From the NCBI GenBank assembly GCA_947486185.1, contig CANKTH010000007.1, forward strand, positions 16,894 through 80,893: a stretch of DNA of 64,000 bases, given 5' to 3'. This DNA is from Deltaproteobacteria bacterium. GTDB taxonomy: Bacteria; Myxococcota_A; UBA796; SXON01. Below the pieces are notes generated by a model. It was not told where the DNA came from and did not search any database. It saw nothing but the letters and a program-made list of their open reading frames with translations. A program made the position numbers and the translations under genes. This document shows, piece by piece, positions 26,047 to 33,930 of the stretch. How positions within the stretch are numbered: the first letter of the stretch is position 1; each line of letters starts with the position of its first letter.

Positions 26047-26876
26047 GTTCGGCTCGGGGAGGCGGAGGGCCGGCCGCTGACGTGGAGCTCCACCACGCTG
26101 TAGGCCTGCTCACCACGGGTGATACGCGAAAAGCTACGACCAAGGAGGCGATATGGGGTGGACATCCCGTCGAGCACCGAGAGCTGCTGACCCAGCGTCA
26201 GGGCGGGCGCCCACGCAAGGACCTCGGCGGGCCGCCGGAACCCCCAGTGAAACCGTTCGCCGAGGGAGCGTACGCTCCCGGGGGTGAAGCGTAGCCGCTG
26301 GCCGAGCCAGTGCCCGGCGTCAAAAATAATGGTGGACCCGGCAGGAAGCCGCGCCGCCGCCTCCTGGAAGAAGGCGCGCACCTGGTCCCGCGAGAGGTAC
26401 ATCAGCACCCCCTCCACCACCACCAGGAGCGGCTCCCCAGGACGAGCGCCGATCGTCTCGATCCACGCCGGATCGGTGAGTGAACCCGCCACCAGGCGGC
26501 AGCGCTGCTGCTCGGGCCATAAGCTGCGGCGAAAGCGGACCACGTCCGGCAGGTCGAGGTCGACCCAGCGCAGTCGGCGGTTGTCGATCCGGCGAAAACG
26601 ATGGTCCAGCCCGCCCCCCAAGCTGACGCCCAACCCGTCCGGGTGGTGGCTGAACCATACTTCAGCGAGGCGATCGATGAGCCGCGCGCGCACCACCGCG
26701 CCACGCATCGACGCACGGTCACGGCTCAGGGGCCGAGGATCGACGTCCAGCCGCCCAAGGGCCTCCTTGGCGGCGGGATCCCGAAAATCCAGGTCAGGAT
26801 TGAGTTCTTCGGAGAGCGCTCGAGCGACGAGCGGCACCAGGAGGGTGCGGGACACACCGGAGAACGGGAGCTTCAT
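26043..26876 (-). CDS. LCM/TcmP-type class I SAM-dependent methyltransferase
   Basis: VSLGGGLDHRFRRIDNRRLRWVDLDLPDVVRFRRSL; LLVVVEGVLMYLSRDQVRAFF. Confidence 0.75.
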   Translation of the reverse strand: MKLPFSGVSRTLLVPLVARALSEELNPDLDFRDPAAKEALGRLDVDPRPLSRDRASMRGAVVRARLIDRLAEVWFSHHPDGLGVSLGGGLDHRFRRIDNRRLRWVDLDLPDVVRFRRSLWPEQQRCRLVAGSLTDPAWIETIGARPGEPLLVVVEGVLMYLSRDQVRAFFQEAAARLPAGSTIIFDAGHWLGQRLRFTPGSVRSLGERFHWGFRRPAEVLAWAPALTLGQQLSVLDGMSTPYRLLGRSFSRITRGEQAYSVVELHVSGRPSASPSRT

Positions 26877-26923
26877 GAGGCGGCGAGTCTAACCGACCCG
26901 CGCCGGCAGGTTAGGGGCGCGCC

Positions 26924-27499
26924 ATGCCAGAGACCCGAGCCACGTACTACTCCGTCGACATCGAGTGCTCCGGCACGGTGCCCGCCCTCTACGACATGAT
27001 CTCTCTCGGCGCGGTCGTCGTGGCGCCGGACGCAGAAGGGGAGCTCTCGCCGGGCGCCACCTTCTATACGGAGCTCCGGCCTGAGTCCCCGACGGTGGAC
27101 CCCGGAGCGATGAAGGTCAATGGGCTCGACATCGAAAAACTCCGCCGCGAAGGCACACCTCGGCGAGTCGCCCTGGAGTCCCTCACCGCATGGGTCGCCG
27201 CCACCTGCCGGCCGGGCACCAAACCCGTGTTCGTCGGTCATAATGCCCCGTTCGACTGGAGCTTTGTCGCCTACTCTTACGGCGTCGAAGGTATGCCGAA
27301 CCCCTTCGGCTACAAGGCCCTTGACACCAAGGCGCTCGCGGCCGGCGCGCTGGGCCTTCACTGGTTCGACACCGGCAAGGAGATCCTGGACAAAAAACTG
27401 GGCATCGAAGCAGAAGACATGAGCCAGAAGCACCGCGCCGACTACGACGCCCTCTACCAGGCCAAGATCCTGGTGCAACTCCTCAAAAGGCAGGGATAA
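26924..27499 (+). CDS. DnaQ-like 3'-5' exonuclease
   Basis: YYSVDIECSGTVPALYDMISLGAVVV (ExoI); VFVGHNAPFDWSFV (ExoII); HRADYDALYQAKIL (ExoIII). Confidence 0.85.
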   Translation: MPETRATYYSVDIECSGTVPALYDMISLGAVVVAPDAEGELSPGATFYTELRPESPTVDPGAMKVNGLDIEKLRREGTPRRVALESLTAWVAATCRPGTKPVFVGHNAPFDWSFVAYSYGVEGMPNPFGYKALDTKALAAGALGLHWFDTGKEILDKKLGIEAEDMSQKHRADYDALYQAKILVQLLKRQG

Positions 27500-27505
27500 G
27501 CTTAC

Positions 27506-28945
27506 ATGTGTGGGTTCATTGGCGTGGCTGGCCTTCAAGACGTTGCTCCGATGGTGGCCACCGGATTGGCCGCGATCCAGCACCGCGGTCAGGACGCGTG
27601 CGGTATTGGCACGGTCGAGCAGGGTCGTGTACACCTTCACAAAGATCTCGGTCTTGTAAGTACGGTTTTTGGCGGCAGCTCCGGAGAGCGCCTCGCGTCC
27701 TTACGCGGCCGCGCCGGTATCGGGCATGTCCGCTACCCCACGGTAGGCGCCGGATTGCGGGCTGACGCCCAACCTTTCCACACCCGGCGTCCGGGCGTGT
27801 TGATGGCCCACAACGGCAACGTCACGAACCTCGACGAGCTCGGTCGCTGGCTCGGCGAGCGCGGCGTGCGTGTGCAATCCGGCTGCGACGTGGAGCCGAT
27901 CATGCTGGTTTTTGCCGAGTCGCTCGCAGCGCTCAGGCATGAGCCTATCACCGACGACGACGTGTGTAGCGCGGTGGCCGAGGTGTTTCTCCGAGTCCGA
28001 GGCGCCTATACCTGCGTGGCCCTCTTGGAGGTCAATGGCGTCGAGACGCTCGTGGCCTTCCGCGACCCGCACGGGATCCGGCCGGGGTGCTACGGCAGTC
28101 TCCCAGATGGAAGCTGGATCGCCGCGAGCGAGAGCGTCGCGCTCGACGCGCTCGGTGCCCAGCGGGTGGCCGACCTGCCACCCGGCGCGGTGGTGTTCCT
28201 CACCGCAGGCGCGCTCCCCCGGGTGAGGCCCGTCGAGAGCCGGGCCGTTCGGTCGTGTGTTTTTGAGCGCATCTACTTTGCGCGACCCGACTCGCTCATG
28301 GAGGGTGGGCGTGTCTACGAACAACGCTGGAAGATGGGCGTTGCGCTGGGTGAAGAGTGGCGCGCGCGCGGACTCGAAGCGGACGTGGTGGTACCGGTGC
28401 CCGACACCTCACGACCCGCGGCCCAGGCCCTCGCCGAGACGCTTGGCCTGCCGCTGCGGGAGGGCTTCATCAAGAACCGGTACTCGGGGCGTACGTTCAT
28501 CATGCCTGACGCCGCCACGAGGCAGGCGACCCTACGCCTCAAGCTCAACCCGATCCCCGAAATATTCGAGGGTAAACGGGTAATCCTTGTAGATGACAGC
28601 GTGGTGCGCGGTACGACGGTGCGCCGGCTCTCAGACATGGTGCGCACGATCCAACCGGCGGAGGTGCACCTCGCAGTGTTTTCGCCGCCCGTCCGACACC
28701 CCTGTTTTTATGGCATCGACATGCCCTCGCGCAACGAGCTCGTAGCCGCGCGTCTCGGCCCCGAGCAGTGGCCGGCCGCGTTCGGGTGTGACACCGTCAC
28801 CTTTTTGTCGGTGGAGGGCCTGCGAAAAGTGGCGGGCCCTGACACGTGCCGCGCCTGTTTCGACGGGGACTATGTCGTGCCGCTCGTCGCCGAGGAACAG
28901 TCCAGAATCGTGGAAGATCGAGCACGAATCGCGACACGGGTATGA
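27506..28945 (+). CDS. purF: Amidophosphoribosyltransferase
   Basis: MCGFIGVAG N-terminal Cys glutaminase; AAIQHRGQDACGIG; VILVDDSVVRGTTVRRL PRPP motif. Confidence 0.95.
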   Translation: MCGFIGVAGLQDVAPMVATGLAAIQHRGQDACGIGTVEQGRVHLHKDLGLVSTVFGGSSGERLASLRGRAGIGHVRYPTVGAGLRADAQPFHTRRPGVLMAHNGNVTNLDELGRWLGERGVRVQSGCDVEPIMLVFAESLAALRHEPITDDDVCSAVAEVFLRVRGAYTCVALLEVNGVETLVAFRDPHGIRPGCYGSLPDGSWIAASESVALDALGAQRVADLPPGAVVFLTAGALPRVRPVESRAVRSCVFERIYFARPDSLMEGGRVYEQRWKMGVALGEEWRARGLEADVVVPVPDTSRPAAQALAETLGLPLREGFIKNRYSGRTFIMPDAATRQATLRLKLNPIPEIFEGKRVILVDDSVVRGTTVRRLSDMVRTIQPAEVHLAVFSPPVRHPCFYGIDMPSRNELVAARLGPEQWPAAFGCDTVTFLSVEGLRKVAGPDTCRACFDGDYVVPLVAEEQSRIVEDRARIATRV

Positions 28946-28972
28946 CGACGCGCGTCCCGGGCACGACGCGCT

Positions 28973-29947
28973 GTGTTAGGGATTGATCAGATGCGCCCGC
29001 ACGACGCGCCCGACGACGCCCACTACCTGCATGAGCGGACCCAGCTCCAAGCCCTCCTGGTCCCTCCGATCGAGGACCCACGTGTGCTGTCGTGGATTCC
29101 CAAAAGCCAGCGCTTGGTGGTGGTGAACCAGGCAGGCTCGCTCTTCGAGGTCGAGCCGGTGTTCGGGACCCGAAAGCTGGGCGAGGTGGCCGGCGAGCCC
29201 GGCGCGATCGCGGTTGACCATGAGCGCGTCGCCGTGATGTCGCGCGACGGCACACTGGGGGTGTGGACGCTGCCCGACCTGGTGCAGGTGTGGCGCGGCC
29301 GCAGCGACCTCCAGGCGCAACGCCGCCTGATCTGGTGCGGCGCCCATCTGATCCTCAGCGGAGACGACGGTGAGGGGAAACGTTGGGCGTTCGCTTACGA
29401 TACGACTGGCAGGCTCAGCTTGCAGATCCACATGCCGTCGGGCGCGGTCGTGGGAGCGCACCCCGTCTCGGGTGAGCTCTACATCGTCCGGAGCACTGTC
29501 GCCGGTTTGAGGCGGGCCGCCTTCGGGGCCCCGCCGACGCTCGGCCCCCATGATCGACTCTTCGACGTAGACGCGACCGGCATGTCCAGGCGTGACGCGG
29601 ACAATCCCCCAACGTCCCATCGCCTGACCCTCACCGGCGACGGCAGCGTCCTGGGCATTGCCGACGGCGGGGTGGTGGTATGGCCGGCGGGCCAATCGCA
29701 GCCGACCACGGTGCGCATCGGCGAGGTCGTGACCGCGAACCTCTCCTTCGACGGCGCCTGGTTGGGCATCGGTACTCGCGGCGGGGGCGTCGCGATCGCC
29801 GACCTGCGCAACCCGGCGGCGGCCCGCGTGAATCCTCAGCGCACCGAAGGGCACGCCTCGACGATCAACCAGTTGGAGTTCGCGCCCCGAGGCCAATGGT
29901 TGGCCACCCTGGCTGATAAAGTGCGTTTGTGGACCGCGAGCAACTGA
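28973..29947 (+). CDS. WD40/beta-propeller-like protein
   Basis: Repeated hydrophobic strand patterns and a final EGHASTINQLEFAPRGQWLATLADKVRLWTAS WD-type repeat. Alternative ATG at 28991. Confidence 0.6.
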   Translation: MLGIDQMRPHDAPDDAHYLHERTQLQALLVPPIEDPRVLSWIPKSQRLVVVNQAGSLFEVEPVFGTRKLGEVAGEPGAIAVDHERVAVMSRDGTLGVWTLPDLVQVWRGRSDLQAQRRLIWCGAHLILSGDDGEGKRWAFAYDTTGRLSLQIHMPSGAVVGAHPVSGELYIVRSTVAGLRRAAFGAPPTLGPHDRLFDVDATGMSRRDADNPPTSHRLTLTGDGSVLGIADGGVVVWPAGQSQPTTVRIGEVVTANLSFDGAWLGIGTRGGGVAIADLRNPAAARVNPQRTEGHASTINQLEFAPRGQWLATLADKVRLWTASN

Positions 29948-30157
29948 ATGCGTGAGCCCGATCGCCACCCGAGCCTCGCCGAGCGTATCGCGACGCGGGT
30001 GGAGCGGCTCGGCGGCGCCGGGGCGATGCTGGCGATGCTGCTCCGGGCTCACCCCTTCTTCCTCGCCTTTTTTTCGGCGTTGCTCGTGATCGCGGCCCTG
30101 CTCAGCCTGGCCCTCGCATGGTCACACGTGGCGCCGAGCGCCTACGTGGTGTTCTGA
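29948..30157 (+). CDS. Small single-TM protein
   Basis: 69 aa, hydrophobic FFLAFFSALLVIAALLSLALAW; directly follows the WD40-like stop. Confidence 0.45.
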   Translation: MREPDRHPSLAERIATRVERLGGAGAMLAMLLRAHPFFLAFFSALLVIAALLSLALAWSHVAPSAYVVF

Positions 30158-30232
30158 CGCGGACGCGACGAGGGGATCCGGATAAACGGTGGCGGCAACA
30201 CACTCCGACCCCGCGCTGCCCCAGGAGGCCCG

Positions 30233-31900
30233 ATGTACCATGATTTCCTCATCCTTGGCGGCGCCGGCCTCGTCGGTTTCCAGGTCTGCCGTCAGCTCGT
30301 GCTCAACCTCAAACCGCGACGCATCGTGGTCGGCTCCCTTCTTGAATCCGAGGCGGCCGGGGCGTGTACCCGCTTGGAGCGTGAGTTCGGTGAGGGCGTG
30401 GCGTTTGTACCTGCTTGGGGCAACCTGTTTGTGCCACGCGAGCTCGCCAACAGCCCTCGGTCGGCGGTGATGCAAGACGGTCGCCTGCGCGCCCGACTAC
30501 TGGCCGCGGTGTACGACGACTACGAAGAAGCCTACCGTAGTAACCACCTGGTCCAACTGATCCGGGGCCATCGCCCTGAGGTGATCGTCGATTGTGTCAA
30601 CACGGCGACCGGGCTGTCCTACCAGGACGTATTCGACGGCGCCGCCAAGGTGCGGGGCTGGATCAAGGGGGAGACCTACGATTCCGCAGGCGTCGCCGAC
30701 CTGGAGACCTTCATGCTGTCCCAGTCCGTGCCCCAGCTCATCCGGCATGTACGCTTCCTGCACCAGGCTACGTCCGAGTACGCCACCGCGGTGTATGTCA
30801 AGGTTGGGACGACGGGCACGGGCGGCATGGGGTTGAACATCCCCTACACCCACTCCGAGGACAAGCCGAGCAAAAAACTGCTTGCAAAGAACGAAGCGGC
30901 CTTCGGGCACACCGGCCTCCTCTTCCTGCTGGCGCGCACGCCCAACTCACCGATCGTCAAGGAGGTGAAACCCGCCGCGATGATCGGCTACCGAGCGGTG
31001 CAGGTGATGGAGGTCCGCGACAAACACGACAGCTCTGTGCTCTACACCCCCAAGGAGGTCATCCTCGGGGGTCGTCTCGAACTCCGGGAAAACCAGGCGG
31101 ACTACCTGAAGACCGGCACGCTCAAGGTGCCGGTGGTGGACACAGGAGAGAACGGCGTGTTCACCCGGGGTGAGTTCGTGGCGATCACCGCCTTGGGTCA
31201 GATGGAGTACGTCACCCCCGAGGAGATCGCGCGGACGGTGGTCTTGGAGATCCGTGGCGCGAACACCGGCCAGGACGTGATCTCGGCGCTCGACGGCGCG
31301 GTGATCGAGCCGAGCTACAAAGCCGGGTTGATTCGGTCGGTGGCGGTCTCCGACCTCAACGCAGCGGAGCAGCAGAGTGGCATCCCTTCCGTAGCGCTGG
31401 GGCGTCTCGGCCCACCGGAGCTGTCGAAGTTGTTGTTTGAAGCCGAGCTTCTCAAGCGGACGATGGGCTCGATGGCCGCGGTGGCTTCCGACGAGGACCC
31501 CTCAGCGTTGGCGGATCGTTGCGCTGCAGTGTTGGAGTCGAGCGGTGTGGCGCGGACCGCCCCGTCCATCGGCATTCCCGTGCTCCTGCCCGACGGCAAA
31601 CGCCTGCTGCGCGGACCCAGGATCAACGTGCCTGAGTTGGAGGGCCACCGCACCGGAGTGGAGGTCGCGAGCGCGGCCGACATCGACGGCTGGGCCAAGA
31701 AGGGTTGGGTCGACCTGCGCCCCGCGAACATTCGCATCTGGCAGGAGCGCTTTCGTCGGATGCTACGCGCACGCGCCGACCTGCGTGACGAAGGCTCTGC
31801 GGCCGCCAGCACGCTCAGCTTCATCGCGACCGAGTTCGAGATCGGTGAGGTGGTGGCCTGGATCTTCAACAACGAGATGGGCGGGTACCGGGTGAAGTAG
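30233..31900 (+). CDS. NAD(P)-binding Rossmann (SDR/epimerase-like) large protein, function unknown
   Basis: MYHDFLILGGAGLVGFQVCRQLV dinucleotide-binding motif; RBS-like AGGAGG upstream (ccccaggaggcccgatg); long C-terminal region without a recognised motif. Confidence 0.7.
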   Translation: MYHDFLILGGAGLVGFQVCRQLVLNLKPRRIVVGSLLESEAAGACTRLEREFGEGVAFVPAWGNLFVPRELANSPRSAVMQDGRLRARLLAAVYDDYEEAYRSNHLVQLIRGHRPEVIVDCVNTATGLSYQDVFDGAAKVRGWIKGETYDSAGVADLETFMLSQSVPQLIRHVRFLHQATSEYATAVYVKVGTTGTGGMGLNIPYTHSEDKPSKKLLAKNEAAFGHTGLLFLLARTPNSPIVKEVKPAAMIGYRAVQVMEVRDKHDSSVLYTPKEVILGGRLELRENQADYLKTGTLKVPVVDTGENGVFTRGEFVAITALGQMEYVTPEEIARTVVLEIRGANTGQDVISALDGAVIEPSYKAGLIRSVAVSDLNAAEQQSGIPSVALGRLGPPELSKLLFEAELLKRTMGSMAAVASDEDPSALADRCAAVLESSGVARTAPSIGIPVLLPDGKRLLRGPRINVPELEGHRTGVEVASAADIDGWAKKGWVDLRPANIRIWQERFRRMLRARADLRDEGSAAASTLSFIATEFEIGEVVAWIFNNEMGGYRVK

Positions 31901-32061
31901 GTCGACTGCGCCTACTGACGCTGGTTCCGGGCAAGGCGGGCACACCTGGCGCGATTCGGACGTCTCGCCCCGGATCTCTGGGGATGACACGCCCCGACAC
32001 CGGGGTTGCGGACGGCGGGCATCAATTCCGCGATGAGCCACGAGCGCGATAGGACGCCGGG

Positions 32062-32652
32062 GTGACCCCTACCCGCCTCCACCGGCTCATTCCCTGGGCC
32101 CTCGTCGCCAGTCGGGTGCTGCTCGCGCCTGTAGCCGTGCTGGTCGCCGCCTCCGATCTTCCCCGGTGGATCTGGCTCTTTCAGGGTACCCTCGCGGCAC
32201 TCTCCGACATCTACGACGGCGTGCTCGCCCGTCGGTGGGGCGTCGTGACACCGGGGCTGCGCCAGGGGGACAGCATCGCCGACACGATCTACGCCGTAGC
32301 GGTGGGACTCAGCTTCTTCGTGGCCGAACCAGAGATCTTTTGGGAGCACGCCTGGCTGATCGGGGTGATCATGGGTATCGAAGCGGCGCGCTATCCGCTG
32401 GATTGGTATCGATTCGGGAGGGGCGCGTCGTACCATGCACTGTCGGCCAGGCTGTTTGGGGTCTTGTTGATCCCGGTGTGCGGTGCCGTCATGTATTTCA
32501 CTTGGATCGGACCTTTTTTATGGCTCGTGCTCCTCGTGGGGCTCTACAGTGAGATCGAGGGGGTGTTGATGTCCCTGGTCTTGCCTCGGTGGACCCACGA
32601 CGTCCCGCATCTCGGGGTGGCGCTGGCGATTCGCCGTGAAGCTGGCGGATGA
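32062..32652 (+). CDS. CDP-alcohol phosphatidyltransferase family protein
   Basis: SDIYDGVLARRWGVVTPGLRQGDSIADTIY approximates DxxDGxxAR...GxxxDxxxD; multiple TM segments. Confidence 0.72.
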   Translation: MTPTRLHRLIPWALVASRVLLAPVAVLVAASDLPRWIWLFQGTLAALSDIYDGVLARRWGVVTPGLRQGDSIADTIYAVAVGLSFFVAEPEIFWEHAWLIGVIMGIEAARYPLDWYRFGRGASYHALSARLFGVLLIPVCGAVMYFTWIGPFLWLVLLVGLYSEIEGVLMSLVLPRWTHDVPHLGVALAIRREAGG

Positions 32653-33134
32653 TGGAGCACCCACGACTCGGCGAGGCCTCCCGGGCCGCCTGGTTTGGGC
32701 TGCCCGAGAACCTGCGGATGCTGATGACGGCCGGACTCGGCGCGGGGATCGGCTATGTCACCTACGAGCTGCTCTATTGGCTCAATCCTCTCGAGCCGCG
32801 CGCGACCATCGCGTGGACCGTCGCCTACGTCATCAGCGTCACGCGCCAACACGGCCTCCACCGGCTGCTCACGTTCACCGAACCCGTGCCTTACTGGCCG
32901 AGCCTTCGCCGGGCCTATGTCATGTACAGCGGCGAGCTCGTGACCGGCGGCGCGCTTCAGTGGGCGCTCACTGAGAGACTGGCGGTGCACCATCGGCTCG
33001 CGTGGCTGATCTGCCTCGGATTCACAGCCACCACCAGCTTTTTCCTTCTCAAACGTTATGTCTTTGCGGGTTCGACGGTTCGGCCGAACACTCGCGGCGC
33101 GCCGAAACTCCCGAGCTCCACCCGAAAGTCATAA
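32649..33134 (+). CDS. GtrA-like membrane protein
   Basis: Four hydrophobic segments: LMTAGLGAGIGYVTYELLYWL ... TSFFLLKRYVFAG, GtrA-like C-terminus. Confidence 0.68.
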   Translation: MMEHPRLGEASRAAWFGLPENLRMLMTAGLGAGIGYVTYELLYWLNPLEPRATIAWTVAYVISVTRQHGLHRLLTFTEPVPYWPSLRRAYVMYSGELVTGGALQWALTERLAVHHRLAWLICLGFTATTSFFLLKRYVFAGSTVRPNTRGAPKLPSSTRKS

Positions 33135-33802
33135 AGGTGGGCGTCGCGGCCGATCATCTCGGCGGCGATGCGAAATGCGGGCGAAACCCAAGCGAGCGCC
33201 GAGAACGCCAGGTTCCGCCGGGTCTCCGCGACACGGTTCCGCGTGAGGAAACGAGCGCGCGCGGTCTCTGCGGGAACGTCCACCAGCACGGAGAGATGCA
33301 CAGGGAAACGCCCATGATACACCGCCCGGCTCAAGGTACCTTCGATCAGGACCACCGCCCCCGGCCCCAACTCACGCCGGAGGGGTGACCACTGCCGCGG
33401 GAGCGCGAGGTTCCACCACGCACCCTCGAGGCAGAGCTCTACGCGACGCCCAGCCTCGAGCTCCGGAGCCGCCGCGCCGAGCCCGTCCATGAAGCGGCCG
33501 AGGCGCAGCCCGTCCAAAAAACGCTCCAACAAGGCGCTCTCCACCGCTTCGACGGATCGCCCCGACAGCGCGAGGCCCAAGCCCCGGGCCAGCGCCCACG
33601 GGTCCCGGATATCCGGGTGGATGAACCAGTCGTTCTCCACGAGTAGCACCTCCCGGCCGGCGGTGATCAGACGCCGCTCGAGCTGACGCGCCAACGTGGA
33701 CTTCCCCGAAGCCGGCACGCCATCCACCAGGACAAGGTTGAGCGCGCACCGGCCGACGCAGGCGACGATGGGATCGAGCCACTCCCCCTCCCGCGGTTCC
33801 AT
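33056..33802 (-). CDS. P-loop kinase (uridine-kinase-like)
   Basis: LVLVDGVPASGKSTLARQLERRL Walker A; VVLIEGTLSRAVYH; convergent 79-bp overlap with the GtrA-like gene. Confidence 0.7.
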   Translation of the reverse strand: MEPREGEWLDPIVACVGRCALNLVLVDGVPASGKSTLARQLERRLITAGREVLLVENDWFIHPDIRDPWALARGLGLALSGRSVEAVESALLERFLDGLRLGRFMDGLGAAAPELEAGRRVELCLEGAWWNLALPRQWSPLRRELGPGAVVLIEGTLSRAVYHGRFPVHLSVLVDVPAETARARFLTRNRVAETRRNLAFSALAWVSPAFRIAAEMIGRDAHLYDFRVELGSFGAPRVFGRTVEPAKT

Positions 33803-33930
33803 CCTTTCGCCCAGGCCTTCAGGCCCCGCTAACCGAAAGTGCGGCCACCCCACGGACCGGGCCCCTTGCGCCCTGGCCGCTGAACCCGCGGGTGGCCCGA
33901 CGCGAGCCGCGGCCATAAACCGCGCCAGAG

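Noticed and set aside
28976-30052. 358-aa minus-strand ORF
   Set aside because: Antisense to the WD40-like gene; low-complexity shadow.
33803-33930. SOS/LexA box upstream of the ImuB-DnaE2 fusion
   Set aside because: I scanned the 128-bp divergent intergenic region and saw no convincing CTGT-N8-ACAG or GAAC-N4-GTTC operator, so damage inducibility cannot be claimed.
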